A stretch of 59,154 nt of DNA, taken from Romeriopsis navalis LEGE 11480 (GTDB taxonomy: Bacteria > Cyanobacteriota > Cyanobacteriia > Leptolyngbyales > Leptolyngbyaceae). The notes under the pieces were generated by a model. It saw only the letters and a list, made by a program, of their open reading frames with translations, was not told the origin of the DNA and did not search any database. Shown piece after piece: positions 37,854-47,065 of this stretch. The number at the start of each line of letters is the position of its first letter. Position 1 is the stretch's first letter. The position numbers and the translations under genes were made by a program. The stretch is taken from positions 1 through 59,154 of the forward strand of contig NZ_JADEXQ010000028.1 in assembly GCF_015207035.1 (NCBI RefSeq), in the 5' to 3' direction.

Positions 37854-38504
37854 ATGTTGAAGTTTTACTACCACCCACTTTCCCCCCTATCGCGGCGGGT
37901 ATGGTTGACGCTCTTGGAAAAGCAAATTCCATTTGAAACGCAAGAAATTAATCTGATGGGCGAACAATTCCAGCCAGAATTTCTGGCCCTGAATCCGTTT
38001 CATCATGTGCCGGTGATTGAAGATGGGGATGTGCGGTTAATTGAGTCATTTGCCATTATGGATTACTTAGATGCGGCTTATCCAGCGGTAAAAATGACGC
38101 CGAGTCGACCCGTCGCACTCGGTCAAATGCGGACAATTCAAATGATTGTGGCCAATGAATTAGTGCCGACTATCGTCGCTGCGGTGCGCGCTGAGGGTGA
38201 TTTTACTCAGGCAAATGCGCGATTCGATCAGATGCGGATTGCGCTGAAATTTTTGGGTGAACAATTGGCTGATCGCCCCTTTATGACCGGTGAGACCTTT
38301 ACCTTGGCCGATATTGTTGCAGGGGCGGCGGTGCCATTGTTCCAGCGTCTGGGAGTGGCGCTGGGTGAGTATGGTTCGCTTGAGGCATGGCAACAGCGCT
38401 TAAGCGATCGCCCGACATGGCAAGCAACCCATCCTCAAGATGCCGATTTCGAGCGTTGGCAACGCTACGTTAAGACGATGGTCAAGCGACAGCTTAAAAA
38501 TTAG
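37854..38504 (+). CDS. Glutathione S-transferase
   Basis: 216 residues. The thioredoxin-like N-terminal domain (1-78) has YYHPLSPLSRRVWLTLLEK, where Ser8 or Ser11 sits at the usual activating position, the cis-Pro in HHVPVIEDG and the glutathione-binding pair ES in RLIESFAIMDYL. The helical C-terminal domain (90-210) has FMTGETFTLADIVAGAAV with the conserved Asp. It conjugates or reduces electrophilic compounds with glutathione in the cytoplasm. The operator and neighbouring TetR gene imply induction by a toxic electrophile or oxidant. A strong terminator follows. Confidence 0.93.
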   Translation: MLKFYYHPLSPLSRRVWLTLLEKQIPFETQEINLMGEQFQPEFLALNPFHHVPVIEDGDVRLIESFAIMDYLDAAYPAVKMTPSRPVALGQMRTIQMIVANELVPTIVAAVRAEGDFTQANARFDQMRIALKFLGEQLADRPFMTGETFTLADIVAGAAVPLFQRLGVALGEYGSLEAWQQRLSDRPTWQATHPQDADFERWQRYVKTMVKRQLKN

Positions 38505-38529
38505 TGGAATTCTGCTATTTTGCCAAAAT

Positions 38530-38557
38530 AAAAGCCCCCAACTGGGTGGGGGCTTTT
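38530..38557. terminator. Bidirectional terminator between GST and gpgS
   Basis: A perfect 11-bp stem (38530-38540 with 38547-38557) around ACTGGG. It starts with four A and ends with four T, so it can serve both the plus-strand GST gene and the minus-strand gpgS gene. Confidence 0.88.
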
Positions 38558-38596
38558 GGTGTCAACCATATTGCATTAGGAGGGGCAATTTCAGAT

Positions 38597-39865
38597 CTAG
38601 GCGCTCATGAGCGTTGGGAGCTTGCAGCTCATGGCCTCGATATCCGTTGGGGATTCCAGCTTCGCTTCTGCCATATCCGTTTTCACTGCGGCAAGGAGAC
38701 GCTCACGCAGGTCAGGCATGACGGATAATGCGCGCGTCCAATCGGGAATTCGCGATCCGGCTGGTTCATTCAAGTATTTTTTGAACGCGACGGGAATCAC
38801 CTGCTCAAAGGATTCAACCGTCGTTTCTTCTCGATGACGATCGTAGGGAATCCCGTTACAACTAGCGTCAACGAAATACTGGCGAATGAGATCCTGTGCG
38901 ACCCGTCGGAACTTGACCCGCATTGCCATCTGGTGGGCATCAGAAATAACAACAGATTCAGTTTCCGTCAGGGTTTTGAGTATTGAACCCAGAATCTCGG
39001 TACACATTTTCTGCAAGCCGTCACTGGGCCCTTCACCCACTTCCTTATGTTTGTGGTCAAAGAAGCCAAGGTCAACCTGCGAAACTCGCTTGGGTGCGAC
39101 ATTCCGATAAACTTCGGCCAGTAAGCCAACTTCCAAGCCCCAGTCACAAGGCACGCGTAGATTTAAGGCTAAATCCGATGTCATCGCAAATTCTCCGGCC
39201 AAGGGGTAACGATATGCCCGGAGGTATCGCAGGTAAGCATTATGTCCTAATACATCCTGCAAGGCCGATAGAATTGGTGCCACAAACAGCCTCACTGCCC
39301 GGCCATTCATGCTGCGATCAGCTAACCCTAAACGGGTGTAATAGGCTTTATTATAAGCCAGTCCAAATTCTTTCTCGGCAATCGGGTAAAACAGCTTAGC
39401 CACCAGTGAGCGATCAAACGTCACAATATCCGCATCATGTAATGCGATCGTCTGTGCATCTAAGCTCGATAGCCCCAGTCCTAACCAGACGGCCCAACCT
39501 TTACCTTTATAGTCCAGTAAATTCAGCTTCTGTTCCGCTAAAATCTTTAAGAGTTTGCGAACACGTGGGCCATTGGTCCAAATTACGTTTACAGTCTGTG
39601 GAAGTTCACTAAAAAAAGCAACAGCATTGCGGTATTGCTCAACGGTCTCGGCATACAAACAAACATTGATCACCTTGATATAATGGCAACTCTTCAAGTG
39701 CTCACGAATCCGTGATAGAGCGGGGCGTTCAAGTTCTTCATAGAGCGATGGAATCAGTAAAGCCATCGGTGAAGTTTGACTCAGCGCCATTAATCGCTGC
39801 TCCAAATGTTCTACATCTACGCCAAAATTATGAATGGTTGTAATGAATTCCTGCTGAAAGTCCAT
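38597..39865 (-). CDS. gpgS: Glucosyl-3-phosphoglycerate synthase
   Basis: 422 residues from ATG 39865 (MDFQQEFITTIHNFG, typical family start; a second ATG lies five codons upstream). A GT-A fold glycosyltransferase of the GT81 group that joins glucose from a nucleotide sugar to 3-phosphoglycerate. The metal-binding ALHDADIVTF (Asp144 and Asp146) and the early PSLYEELERPAL, the acceptor-site motif YPLAGEFAMTSDLAL and the WGLEVGLL segment are all present. Together with the divergent phosphatase gene at 41876 it forms the two-step glucosylglycerate pathway. This compatible solute builds up in some cyanobacteria under salt or nitrogen stress. Cytoplasmic. GT81 also holds mannosyl-type enzymes, so sugar specificity is inferred from family. 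Confidence 0.88.
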   Translation of the reverse strand: MDFQQEFITTIHNFGVDVEHLEQRLMALSQTSPMALLIPSLYEELERPALSRIREHLKSCHYIKVINVCLYAETVEQYRNAVAFFSELPQTVNVIWTNGPRVRKLLKILAEQKLNLLDYKGKGWAVWLGLGLSSLDAQTIALHDADIVTFDRSLVAKLFYPIAEKEFGLAYNKAYYTRLGLADRSMNGRAVRLFVAPILSALQDVLGHNAYLRYLRAYRYPLAGEFAMTSDLALNLRVPCDWGLEVGLLAEVYRNVAPKRVSQVDLGFFDHKHKEVGEGPSDGLQKMCTEILGSILKTLTETESVVISDAHQMAMRVKFRRVAQDLIRQYFVDASCNGIPYDRHREETTVESFEQVIPVAFKKYLNEPAGSRIPDWTRALSVMPDLRERLLAAVKTDMAEAKLESPTDIEAMSCKLPTLMSA

Positions 39866-40106
39866 CGTTAAAAAGCTCACAACAACATTGACGTCTTTAC
39901 AAACATAACTTGATCAAAGTTTGATGTTTGTAAGCATCGTTACGACATAGCGACAGATCAAGCGCTAAAAGTAATGTAGGCTACACAAAAAACATTAATT
40001 TTTTATGCATACATTGATTTTCAAGGATGGTAAGCAGCATTAAATTTTCATAATACTAGATAAAAAACTGTAGCCAATTTGACCTGATTTTGAATTACTA
40101 CCCGGA

Positions 40107-41882
40107 ATGATTGCAACAGATTTTTCACAATCACCGTTCTGCCAGCAACTGAGCGATCGCCTCAGTCCCTTGGTACAGCGCCTCTATCCCGATCACGATC
40201 AATCAGCGTTGCTCCAAAAAATCTGTGATGTCGCTTCTCCCCATGCGCGCGATGGATCAACAGTGACCGAAAAGTGGGATGAGCAAACGTTATTTTTGAT
40301 TACCTATGGCGATAGTTTATTAAATCAGGCGACTGGCGAAGCACCGCTGCAAACCCTAGCCGAATTCCTTGAGCAACACCTGCGTGATGTTTTGAGCGTG
40401 GTGCATATTCTGCCGTTTTTCCCCTATAGCTCGGACGATGGGTTCTCGGTCATTGACTATCGTCAAGTCAATCCACGTTTAGGCGATTGGCAAGATATTG
40501 AACGGATTGCCCAAACCTTTGATGTGATGAGTGATTTAGTGATTAATCACGTTTCGAGTCAGTCCGAATGGTTTCAGCAGTTTATCCAACAGCAACTGCC
40601 AGGCCGTGATTACTTCATTACTTGTGATCCAGAAACCGATTGCTCCGCAGTTGTTCGACCGCGCAGTACTCCACTACTCACGCGTGTCCAAACCGTCAAG
40701 GGCTTGCAGCATGTTTGGACCACTTTTAGCCCCGATCAAGTGGATCTGGATTTTCGCAATCCTGCGGTGCTATTGGAATTTATTGATATTGTGCTGGATT
40801 ATTGCCATTATGGCGCGCGGTTTATTCGATTAGATGCCGTCGGGTTTCTATGGAAGCAACTCGGCACTTCCTGTATGCATTTGCCCCAGACCCATGCCGC
40901 GATTCGCTTAATTCGCGAGGTATTGGCGATGACCTATTCGCGCGCGGCGATCGTCACCGAAACAAATGTGCCGAACCGTGAAAATCTCAGTTACTTCGGG
41001 AATCGCAATGAAGCGCATATGATCTACAACTTCAGCTTGCCGCCGCTGTTGTTAAATGCGCTAATTCGAGGTGAAGCACAACACCTCAAGACGTGGATTA
41101 TGAGCATGCCACCGGCGCCGGAAGGCTGTGCTTATTTTAACTTTACGGCTTCCCATGATGGCATTGGCATGCGTCCAGCGGAGGGATTACTGGCCGATAC
41201 GGAGTTAGCCGAGTTATTTGACACGATGCAACAGTTTGGGGGCAAGATTAGCTATCGTCGTCATGGTGATGGGCGGCAAACCCCCTATGAAATTAATATT
41301 TCACTGTTTGATGCCTTACAAGGGACGCTTAAAGGCCCTGATCAATGGCAGCGGCAACGTTTTCTCTGTTCGCAATTAGTCATGCTTTCATTGGAGGGAA
41401 TTCCAGCATTCTACATCCATAGTCTGTTAGCGACGTCGAATGACTACAATCGGGTTCAACAAACCGGACAAAATCGCAGTATCAATCGGCATCAATGGGA
41501 CTATGAACTGTTGCAGCAAAAACTTGCTGATCCAGCCTCTGATCAAGCTTGGATTTTTGGCCAACTGAAGAAATTAATCCAAATTCGGCGGGAACAATCA
41601 GCATTTCATCCAAATGCCACACAATATACCCTTCATCTACACCATCCGGCAATTTTGGGTATGTGGCGTCAGAGCCGCGATCGCGCCCAAAGTATTTTCT
41701 GTCTACATAATTTGAGTGACGCACCACAGTCACTTTTACTTAGCGAGATTAATCTAATTTGCACCGATGAATGGCATGATCTGCTTAGTGGTGAAAAGTT
41801 TTCTGAAGATTGCACGACGATCGAACTTGCACCTTACCAAACCGTTTGGATTACTAATTCCGGGGGAGAAAATCTGTGTTGA
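40107..41882 (+). CDS. GH13_18 sucrose-phosphorylase-like enzyme, probable glucosylglycerate phosphorylase
   Basis: 591 residues. The GH13 catalytic triad is intact: nucleophile Asp243 (FIRLDAVGF), acid/base Glu285 (VTETNVPN) and Asp351 (TASHDGIGMRP). HILPFFPYSSDDGFSVIDYR is the subfamily-18 signature. Subfamily 18 contains sucrose phosphorylases, glucosylglycerol phosphorylases and glucosylglycerate phosphorylases. The context between gpgS and gpgP favours glucosylglycerate plus phosphate to glucose-1-phosphate plus glycerate, which recovers carbon when the solute is no longer needed. Sucrose phosphorylase remains possible. It overlaps gpgP by seven bases and is divergent from gpgS over a 241-base AT-rich gap. 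Cytoplasmic. Confidence 0.85.
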   Translation: MIATDFSQSPFCQQLSDRLSPLVQRLYPDHDQSALLQKICDVASPHARDGSTVTEKWDEQTLFLITYGDSLLNQATGEAPLQTLAEFLEQHLRDVLSVVHILPFFPYSSDDGFSVIDYRQVNPRLGDWQDIERIAQTFDVMSDLVINHVSSQSEWFQQFIQQQLPGRDYFITCDPETDCSAVVRPRSTPLLTRVQTVKGLQHVWTTFSPDQVDLDFRNPAVLLEFIDIVLDYCHYGARFIRLDAVGFLWKQLGTSCMHLPQTHAAIRLIREVLAMTYSRAAIVTETNVPNRENLSYFGNRNEAHMIYNFSLPPLLLNALIRGEAQHLKTWIMSMPPAPEGCAYFNFTASHDGIGMRPAEGLLADTELAELFDTMQQFGGKISYRRHGDGRQTPYEINISLFDALQGTLKGPDQWQRQRFLCSQLVMLSLEGIPAFYIHSLLATSNDYNRVQQTGQNRSINRHQWDYELLQQKLADPASDQAWIFGQLKKLIQIRREQSAFHPNATQYTLHLHHPAILGMWRQSRDRAQSIFCLHNLSDAPQSLLLSEINLICTDEWHDLLSGEKFSEDCTTIELAPYQTVWITNSGGENLC

Positions 41883-42715
41883 TCTGTTTTACCGATCTTG
41901 ATGGCACTTTGTTAAATCACGATGATTATCGCTATGATGCCGCAATCCCGGTAATTCGACAGCTACAAGCTGCCGGGGTGCCCGTGATCCCGACGACGAG
42001 TAAAACCCGAGCAGAAGTAATGGGTTTGAGATCGGCACTGGGGCTCAACGCCCCGTTTATTGTTGAGAATGGCAGTGGGATTTTCTTAGAGCCCAATGAT
42101 CAGCGGTTTCGGTTTACCTATTACGGCGAAGTCGATGGCTTTAAAACGATGCAGTTAGGTGTGAGCTATGCAGAAGCGCGGGCCGGATTAAAGGCCATTG
42201 CGCAGCTAATTGGGGAGCCGTTGTCGGGGTTTAATGATATGACTTTAGCCGAGCTACAAGCATCGACTAACCTATCTTTTAAGGATTTACAGTTAGCTTG
42301 TAATCGCGAGTTTAGTGAGCCCTTTCTGCGGCCCCAAACCGCACTTGATCAACTCGAAACGATCGCGCGACGCAAGCGCTTCAAGATTTTGGTGGGTAAT
42401 CGCTTCTGTCATCTTTTAGGCGCTGGTGCATCCAAAGGTGAGGCGGTAAATCTGATTAAACAAGCGTGGTGTGAAGCAAACCCCGATCGGGTAGGGGATG
42501 TGCTTACCTTGGGCTTAGGTGATAGTCCCAATGACATTTCGATGTTGGATGCGGTGGATATTCCCATCGTGGTACCGGGGGTAAATGGAGCCCATCCCGA
42601 ATTGCGTGGCAGAGCCGGTTATCAGATTGCACCGGCAATGGGTTGCCAAGGATGGGCCGCGGCGGTGACGAAGGTGATGCAGGAAGTTGGCGTCCCAGTG
42701 AAGCTAGCGGTCTAA
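41876..42715 (+). CDS. gpgP: Glucosyl-3-phosphoglycerate (mannosyl-type) phosphatase
   Basis: 279 residues from a GTG at 41876, preceded by GGGGGAG and overlapping the phosphorylase stop. HAD superfamily, MPGP family: motif I CFTDLDGTLL (Asp7 and Asp9), motif II TTSKTRAEV (Thr/Ser 41), and motif IV LGLGDSPNDISMLDAV. The cap segment and FIVENGSGIFL match mannosyl-3-phosphoglycerate phosphatases. It removes phosphate from glucosyl-3-phosphoglycerate, giving glucosylglycerate, so it completes the step after gpgS. Overlap with the phosphorylase gene means that synthesis and breakdown genes share one transcript, which is noteworthy. Confidence 0.9.
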   Translation: MLICFTDLDGTLLNHDDYRYDAAIPVIRQLQAAGVPVIPTTSKTRAEVMGLRSALGLNAPFIVENGSGIFLEPNDQRFRFTYYGEVDGFKTMQLGVSYAEARAGLKAIAQLIGEPLSGFNDMTLAELQASTNLSFKDLQLACNREFSEPFLRPQTALDQLETIARRKRFKILVGNRFCHLLGAGASKGEAVNLIKQAWCEANPDRVGDVLTLGLGDSPNDISMLDAVDIPIVVPGVNGAHPELRGRAGYQIAPAMGCQGWAAAVTKVMQEVGVPVKLAV

Positions 42716-42784
42716 CCAGATGTAACCGGTCGTGATTCCGTTGCTGGCTCCGGTGATCTGGCTCCGGCGATGCGGCTGTCGAAA

Positions 42785-45475
42785 TTAATTAACTTTGACT
42801 TCAAAGCGCACATAGCCGTAAGCGTTATTGGGGGTGCCGGGTGCCGTGGCGGCAGGAAGTTCATTATTGGGCGCCGCATCACTGTTGCGGACAATCTGGA
42901 CCGCAACCGCTCCATTGCTGTTAATTCCCGAACAATTCATGCTGGGAATTGCCCCGGGTTGGAAGTATTCGCCGCGATCGCCATCTGGTACGTTGGTTAA
43001 CGCGAATGCCGTGTTGCCAATCACTAGTTCAATGCCAGACATGGCGGAAAACGTTGTGGGTAAAAATGTCGTGTTTGCAGGCACTAAATCACAGAAATTG
43101 ATGTTTTTCGCCGCTGATTTGCCACTGGATAGAAAATAGATTGTGTATTGCAGGACATCATTAGATTTTACTGTACCCGCATTAATCCGCCCCTTGAGGA
43201 ATTCACTCATGACCGTCGAACCATTCGCGCTGTTGGCATTGAGTGGCGTGGGCCAATTCGGATGATTATCTTCAGCTTGTTTACTCGATGTTGTATCGTC
43301 ATCGTAGAAATCGATCGGTTGCCCGTTAATTGCGGTAATGCGTTTGACCAGCAATAACTCTGGAGCTGATGGTTTAATCCCAAAGTCGCGCTCTGTCACG
43401 TCTGCGGTTCCGATATTAAATGTAGCGGTGGCTAATGGACTTGTATTGGTCCAACCGTTGGGTAAAGACGCCGTGGGTGCTGGTTGACCGATCGTCCCGG
43501 CTGTAGGACTTAAACGGATACTCAGATCATTCTGGTTGGATGCCAGTCCTAAGAAGCTATAGGTACCATTGGCCGCAACCGAGGAAGTTGCCAGAACATT
43601 ACCGGATGAATCGACCAAAATCGCATGTAAGCCACCGGCATCAGTACCCACTTCTGCCCCATTTTGAATATTGCTAAATGTGTTGTTTGCACTGTTATCA
43701 ATATCATTCCAGATGGTTCCCGAAATATCCACTGGGCCAATGATATTGAGCTGTGTCGATGACGCTCCACTGGGAAAATAAGTCCAGAGGTCAAGCCCTT
43801 TTGTATCACCAAATGCACCACGGCATTTGGTGTTGGAGTTGCCGCCGCTGGCGCCACCAAATTTGCGTGCGTTGGTTGTCGTATCAAAGCCAAGTATGGG
43901 ATCGCTAAAAGCGGGATTAGGTGGATTGCTCCCGCAAAGCGCATTGGCTAACTTTTCGGCATCGGTATTACCTTTTCCAACTACGGTCCCATTGAGGGTA
44001 CGATAACCGCGATCGTCAAAAAAAGCAGTTGTGTTACCCAGGGGATTTGCCCCGTTGAGCAGTGTAATCGTGGGACCGCCGTAGAAGTTATTCTCACCAT
44101 CAATGAATGGGAAGTGATATTCACCCGCATGGATTTGGACGTTGGCGGGGTAATTGGTGCCAACCGGAAAGTTATTGCCGCTGTTGTCTTGGCCATTCCA
44201 GGTAACGGTTTGAACGCCGTTGGTGATCATTGTGCCGCGCAGCACTCGGTTTAGGGGGTTGGTGGGATCGAAGTTGACGCCATCACGGCTAATGACAATT
44301 TGGTAGTTCCCGCTGACGTTGGTATTGAATTGGAAATTACCGCCTGTCCCTTGGGTAGAGGTATTGCCACTAGCTGTACCCGTAAAGCTCAAACCATTTA
44401 CAGTGGGTACTGTCGGAATCAGCGGAATACCTACTCCATCGAAGCTACCGTCGGCGCGATAGCGCTGAATACTACCCAAAACATCCGGATCGACCGGGTT
44501 CAAAAATGTCGGATATTGTGGATTCGAGAACGATACGCCCCCTTCCGGATTGAGGATTTCAAATCCATCCCCATTCACATCATGATATAGGGGCGTTTTG
44601 CCATCGCTATCGAAGAATCCTACCTGGTTCCCATAGAGCAAAAAGCCATTGGGGTCAGCACCGCGTAGTTCCATCTTGTAACGGAAACCATCGCTCGTCA
44701 CGGGATAAGTGGGGAAATTGAGTGGTCGGCCATTGCCACCAGTGGATAGTGCGTAGTAATAAGCAAATAGGCGGCCATTGCGATCGACCGTTGAAGTCTG
44801 ACTATCACGCACAGTGACATCCCAGGCGGCCACACTCCCTTTCTGTTGGTTGCTAAAGTTATTGCCGCTGCTGAGGGAAATATCACCGGCAACGCTGCCA
44901 TCACGACTGCTATCGAGCCCATCTGTGCCAGTAATGACGACATCATAAATGCCGGTGGAAGGTGCTTGGTAATAGCAAGGGGTATAACCCGTCGGATTAT
45001 TGTTGCCCGTGATCGAATTCGGTCCAGCAAGCTCTTGGGTGCGGCTGGTAATTTGGCCTTGGCCAGAGGGTTGGTCACTACATTTAAAGTCCGGTGTTCC
45101 AGGGATCGTTTCGGCCCCGATCGCCCCACTCACACGGCCAGGATCAAAGATCATGATCTCACCCTTGTTGACATTCATCGCGCTAGAGCCGACCAAGATG
45201 TACTCGTCTTTTTTGGCATAGACTTTGAGCAATGTGCGGCGCAGTACCAGCGAACCGTATTGGTTCGTCCGCCATTCGATATTTGCTCGGTTGCCTGTTG
45301 CGCCAGCCGGGTAAAGCGTGCGACTCCCTTCCGCTTTTGCCGCCGGCGTCCCGCTAGCCAGTAAACAGATGGCCATCAAAATGCCGACACTCCATTTGTT
45401 GCCCTGGACCACTTCAGATTGTGCGGCATGTGATGATTTGAAAGCGCGGGCGAGTTGATGAAGAAATGACTGCAT
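42785..45475 (-). CDS. Large secreted protein with SdrD_B-like and DUF11-like domains
   Basis: 896 residues. Signal peptide (core WSVGILMAICLLASGTPA, cleavage near AKAEG, about residue 49). A long, beta-rich extracellular region rich in Asn, Gly, Ser and Thr follows, with eight or so cysteines in pairs (such as FKCSDQ and PCYYQ). An SdrD_B-like prealbumin domain lies near 590-700 (DISGTIWNDIDNS, DAGGLHAILVDSSGNVLATS), and a DUF11-like domain near 705-896 (PELLLVKRITAINGQ, NVLQYTIYFLSSG-like) ends in YVRFEVKVN. The calcium-like DVNGDGFE motif near 295 may bind a metal. Last gene of the minus-strand surface locus; 78 bases after the beta-helix gene. Exported to the surface or matrix; function unknown. 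Confidence 0.85.
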   Translation of the reverse strand: MQSFLHQLARAFKSSHAAQSEVVQGNKWSVGILMAICLLASGTPAAKAEGSRTLYPAGATGNRANIEWRTNQYGSLVLRRTLLKVYAKKDEYILVGSSAMNVNKGEIMIFDPGRVSGAIGAETIPGTPDFKCSDQPSGQGQITSRTQELAGPNSITGNNNPTGYTPCYYQAPSTGIYDVVITGTDGLDSSRDGSVAGDISLSSGNNFSNQQKGSVAAWDVTVRDSQTSTVDRNGRLFAYYYALSTGGNGRPLNFPTYPVTSDGFRYKMELRGADPNGFLLYGNQVGFFDSDGKTPLYHDVNGDGFEILNPEGGVSFSNPQYPTFLNPVDPDVLGSIQRYRADGSFDGVGIPLIPTVPTVNGLSFTGTASGNTSTQGTGGNFQFNTNVSGNYQIVISRDGVNFDPTNPLNRVLRGTMITNGVQTVTWNGQDNSGNNFPVGTNYPANVQIHAGEYHFPFIDGENNFYGGPTITLLNGANPLGNTTAFFDDRGYRTLNGTVVGKGNTDAEKLANALCGSNPPNPAFSDPILGFDTTTNARKFGGASGGNSNTKCRGAFGDTKGLDLWTYFPSGASSTQLNIIGPVDISGTIWNDIDNSANNTFSNIQNGAEVGTDAGGLHAILVDSSGNVLATSSVAANGTYSFLGLASNQNDLSIRLSPTAGTIGQPAPTASLPNGWTNTSPLATATFNIGTADVTERDFGIKPSAPELLLVKRITAINGQPIDFYDDDTTSSKQAEDNHPNWPTPLNANSANGSTVMSEFLKGRINAGTVKSNDVLQYTIYFLSSGKSAAKNINFCDLVPANTTFLPTTFSAMSGIELVIGNTAFALTNVPDGDRGEYFQPGAIPSMNCSGINSNGAVAVQIVRNSDAAPNNELPAATAPGTPNNAYGYVRFEVKVN

Positions 45476-45552
45476 GGCGTGTCAACGGGTAGACAAACAA
45501 GTGGGATGGGGAATGCGGATGGCCGGTGGGAGCATGAACCGGTCAGTTGTGG

Positions 45553-47064
45553 CTAGTCAATAGCGCGAATCACACTGCTGCGACTGGCTTCGGACGTACC
45601 ATAGTCAGGGTGAGAGACCGTAGCACTAATACGTTCTGTTGCTTTTAGAGTGCCCAAGGTGATTTGGAACTGTCCACGGGCATCAGTGGTGACGGTGTTG
45701 AGTGGTTGGCTCAGGACCGCATGACCGGCCTGATCCGATGTTGTGCGATACAACTCGATCGTTGCATTAGGCATCGCTTTGCCGCGGATCTCGACTGTGC
45801 CATCGAGGCCGATGATAAATTCGCGACTGAGGAACTGTGGCGCGTCAATTCCCCCATTGGCAAAATCCCAATGGCTGGGATAATTCGCGGTGGCTAAATT
45901 GCGACCATCGCCTTGAAAGTAGTGATTGACTCCAACATGACGTTGACTGACGAGATCAACGCTCAAGCCATTTTGCGTTTGAAATCGATTCTGCCGAATT
46001 TGGTTCCGCCGACTCCGGGGATAGGCGGCAATAATTACGCCACTCCCAACTGACTTGATATTATTTTGGCGGACTTCGTGGCCATTGCCCATGAGGTAGA
46101 TCGCGGCGCGTGTGGCAGCCGTATTGCGGATTTTGTTCTGCGCAATAGTGACACGCCCTTGAGGTTTGAACAAATAAATGCCGCTGCCACTGTTGGCGTT
46201 AATCTCGTTGTTCTGGATGTTGGTGCGATCAATATTCCCTTCAAGGCGAATGCCATCGGCCATGCCAAACTGACCATTTTGGTTAATTCGATTGCCGTGA
46301 ATATACAGATTCGTTGCCGTCTTACCGGTAATGATGCCACTGCCTCGCTGCTGGGTAATCCAGTTATCACGAATCTCGATTTGTTGGCCATTGAAGATGT
46401 ATACACCAAAGCCCGATCGGAAAGCATTCGGTAACGGCAGATGTCTGGATGTCCCCAGCCAGTTTTGGGCAATTACGACATCTTGAACAACTTGCTCTGG
46501 CGCATCATTGGTTTCCCATTGGCCGATCACAATATCGCCAGCGGGCTCTTGATAGGTTTGTAGTCCAATATCACCAAAACCCGTGAAACTCAGACCTTTG
46601 ACGGTCACACCACTGGCTTTGATGTGTAAACCGCGCATGATCGGCACATTCGTCGCCGGTGCCAAGCTGATGAGTGGTGTTTGCTGGGAACTTAACTGCG
46701 ATGTGCCATCAATAATTGTGCCGTCCGTCTGAATTGCGGGTAGGGATGTTTGGATGCGAATCTGAGTTTGATCTTGGGGCAAGGCAAATTTGACGTGCGA
46801 TCGCACTTTGCCGTGATACCAATCTTGATCGTTAACGATGATGGAGCGGGTAATTTGCGACTTCTCAGCCCGCGTGAGTTTTTCGTAATTTAAGTCGCCA
46901 TTGGTGAGGGCGATCGCTTCGCGCAATGTGATGACTTGATCTGCTTGAATGTTATCGGCATTGCTGTTCACGGTGATGTTGAGGGGTTCCGCCGCAGGCG
47001 TTTGGGCAGCAGATAAAACCACGGCGCTAGTTGCCAGTAGAGTCAGTTGAATGAGATGACGCAT
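45553..47064 (-). CDS. Secreted right-handed parallel beta-helix protein
   Basis: 503 residues from ATG 47064, which sits one base past the stop of the upstream barrel gene; the open frame runs farther upstream but that part overlaps the barrel gene. Signal peptide LIQLTLLATSAVVLSAAQTP. After ITVNSNADNIQADQVITLRE, a CSLREA-like exported-protein opening, repeated beta-helix turns run from about 170 to 420 (ASGVTVKGLSFTGF, IQNNEINANSGSGIYLF, QIEIRDNWITQQRGSGI), rich in Asn ladders. The C-terminal 90 residues form an Ig-like or carboxypeptidase-regulatory-like domain (GTVEIRGKAMPNATIELYRT). The helix fold is shared by pectate lyases and adhesins; catalytic residues are not evident. Exported. Confidence 0.85.
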   Translation of the reverse strand: MRHLIQLTLLATSAVVLSAAQTPAAEPLNITVNSNADNIQADQVITLREAIALTNGDLNYEKLTRAEKSQITRSIIVNDQDWYHGKVRSHVKFALPQDQTQIRIQTSLPAIQTDGTIIDGTSQLSSQQTPLISLAPATNVPIMRGLHIKASGVTVKGLSFTGFGDIGLQTYQEPAGDIVIGQWETNDAPEQVVQDVVIAQNWLGTSRHLPLPNAFRSGFGVYIFNGQQIEIRDNWITQQRGSGIITGKTATNLYIHGNRINQNGQFGMADGIRLEGNIDRTNIQNNEINANSGSGIYLFKPQGRVTIAQNKIRNTAATRAAIYLMGNGHEVRQNNIKSVGSGVIIAAYPRSRRNQIRQNRFQTQNGLSVDLVSQRHVGVNHYFQGDGRNLATANYPSHWDFANGGIDAPQFLSREFIIGLDGTVEIRGKAMPNATIELYRTTSDQAGHAVLSQPLNTVTTDARGQFQITLGTLKATERISATVSHPDYGTSEASRSSVIRAID

Positions 47065-47065
47065 G

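Noticed and set aside
44846-45364. 172-residue plus-strand frame within the DUF11 gene
   Set aside because: Shadow caused by GC-rich third positions; the minus-strand gene has signal peptide and domains.
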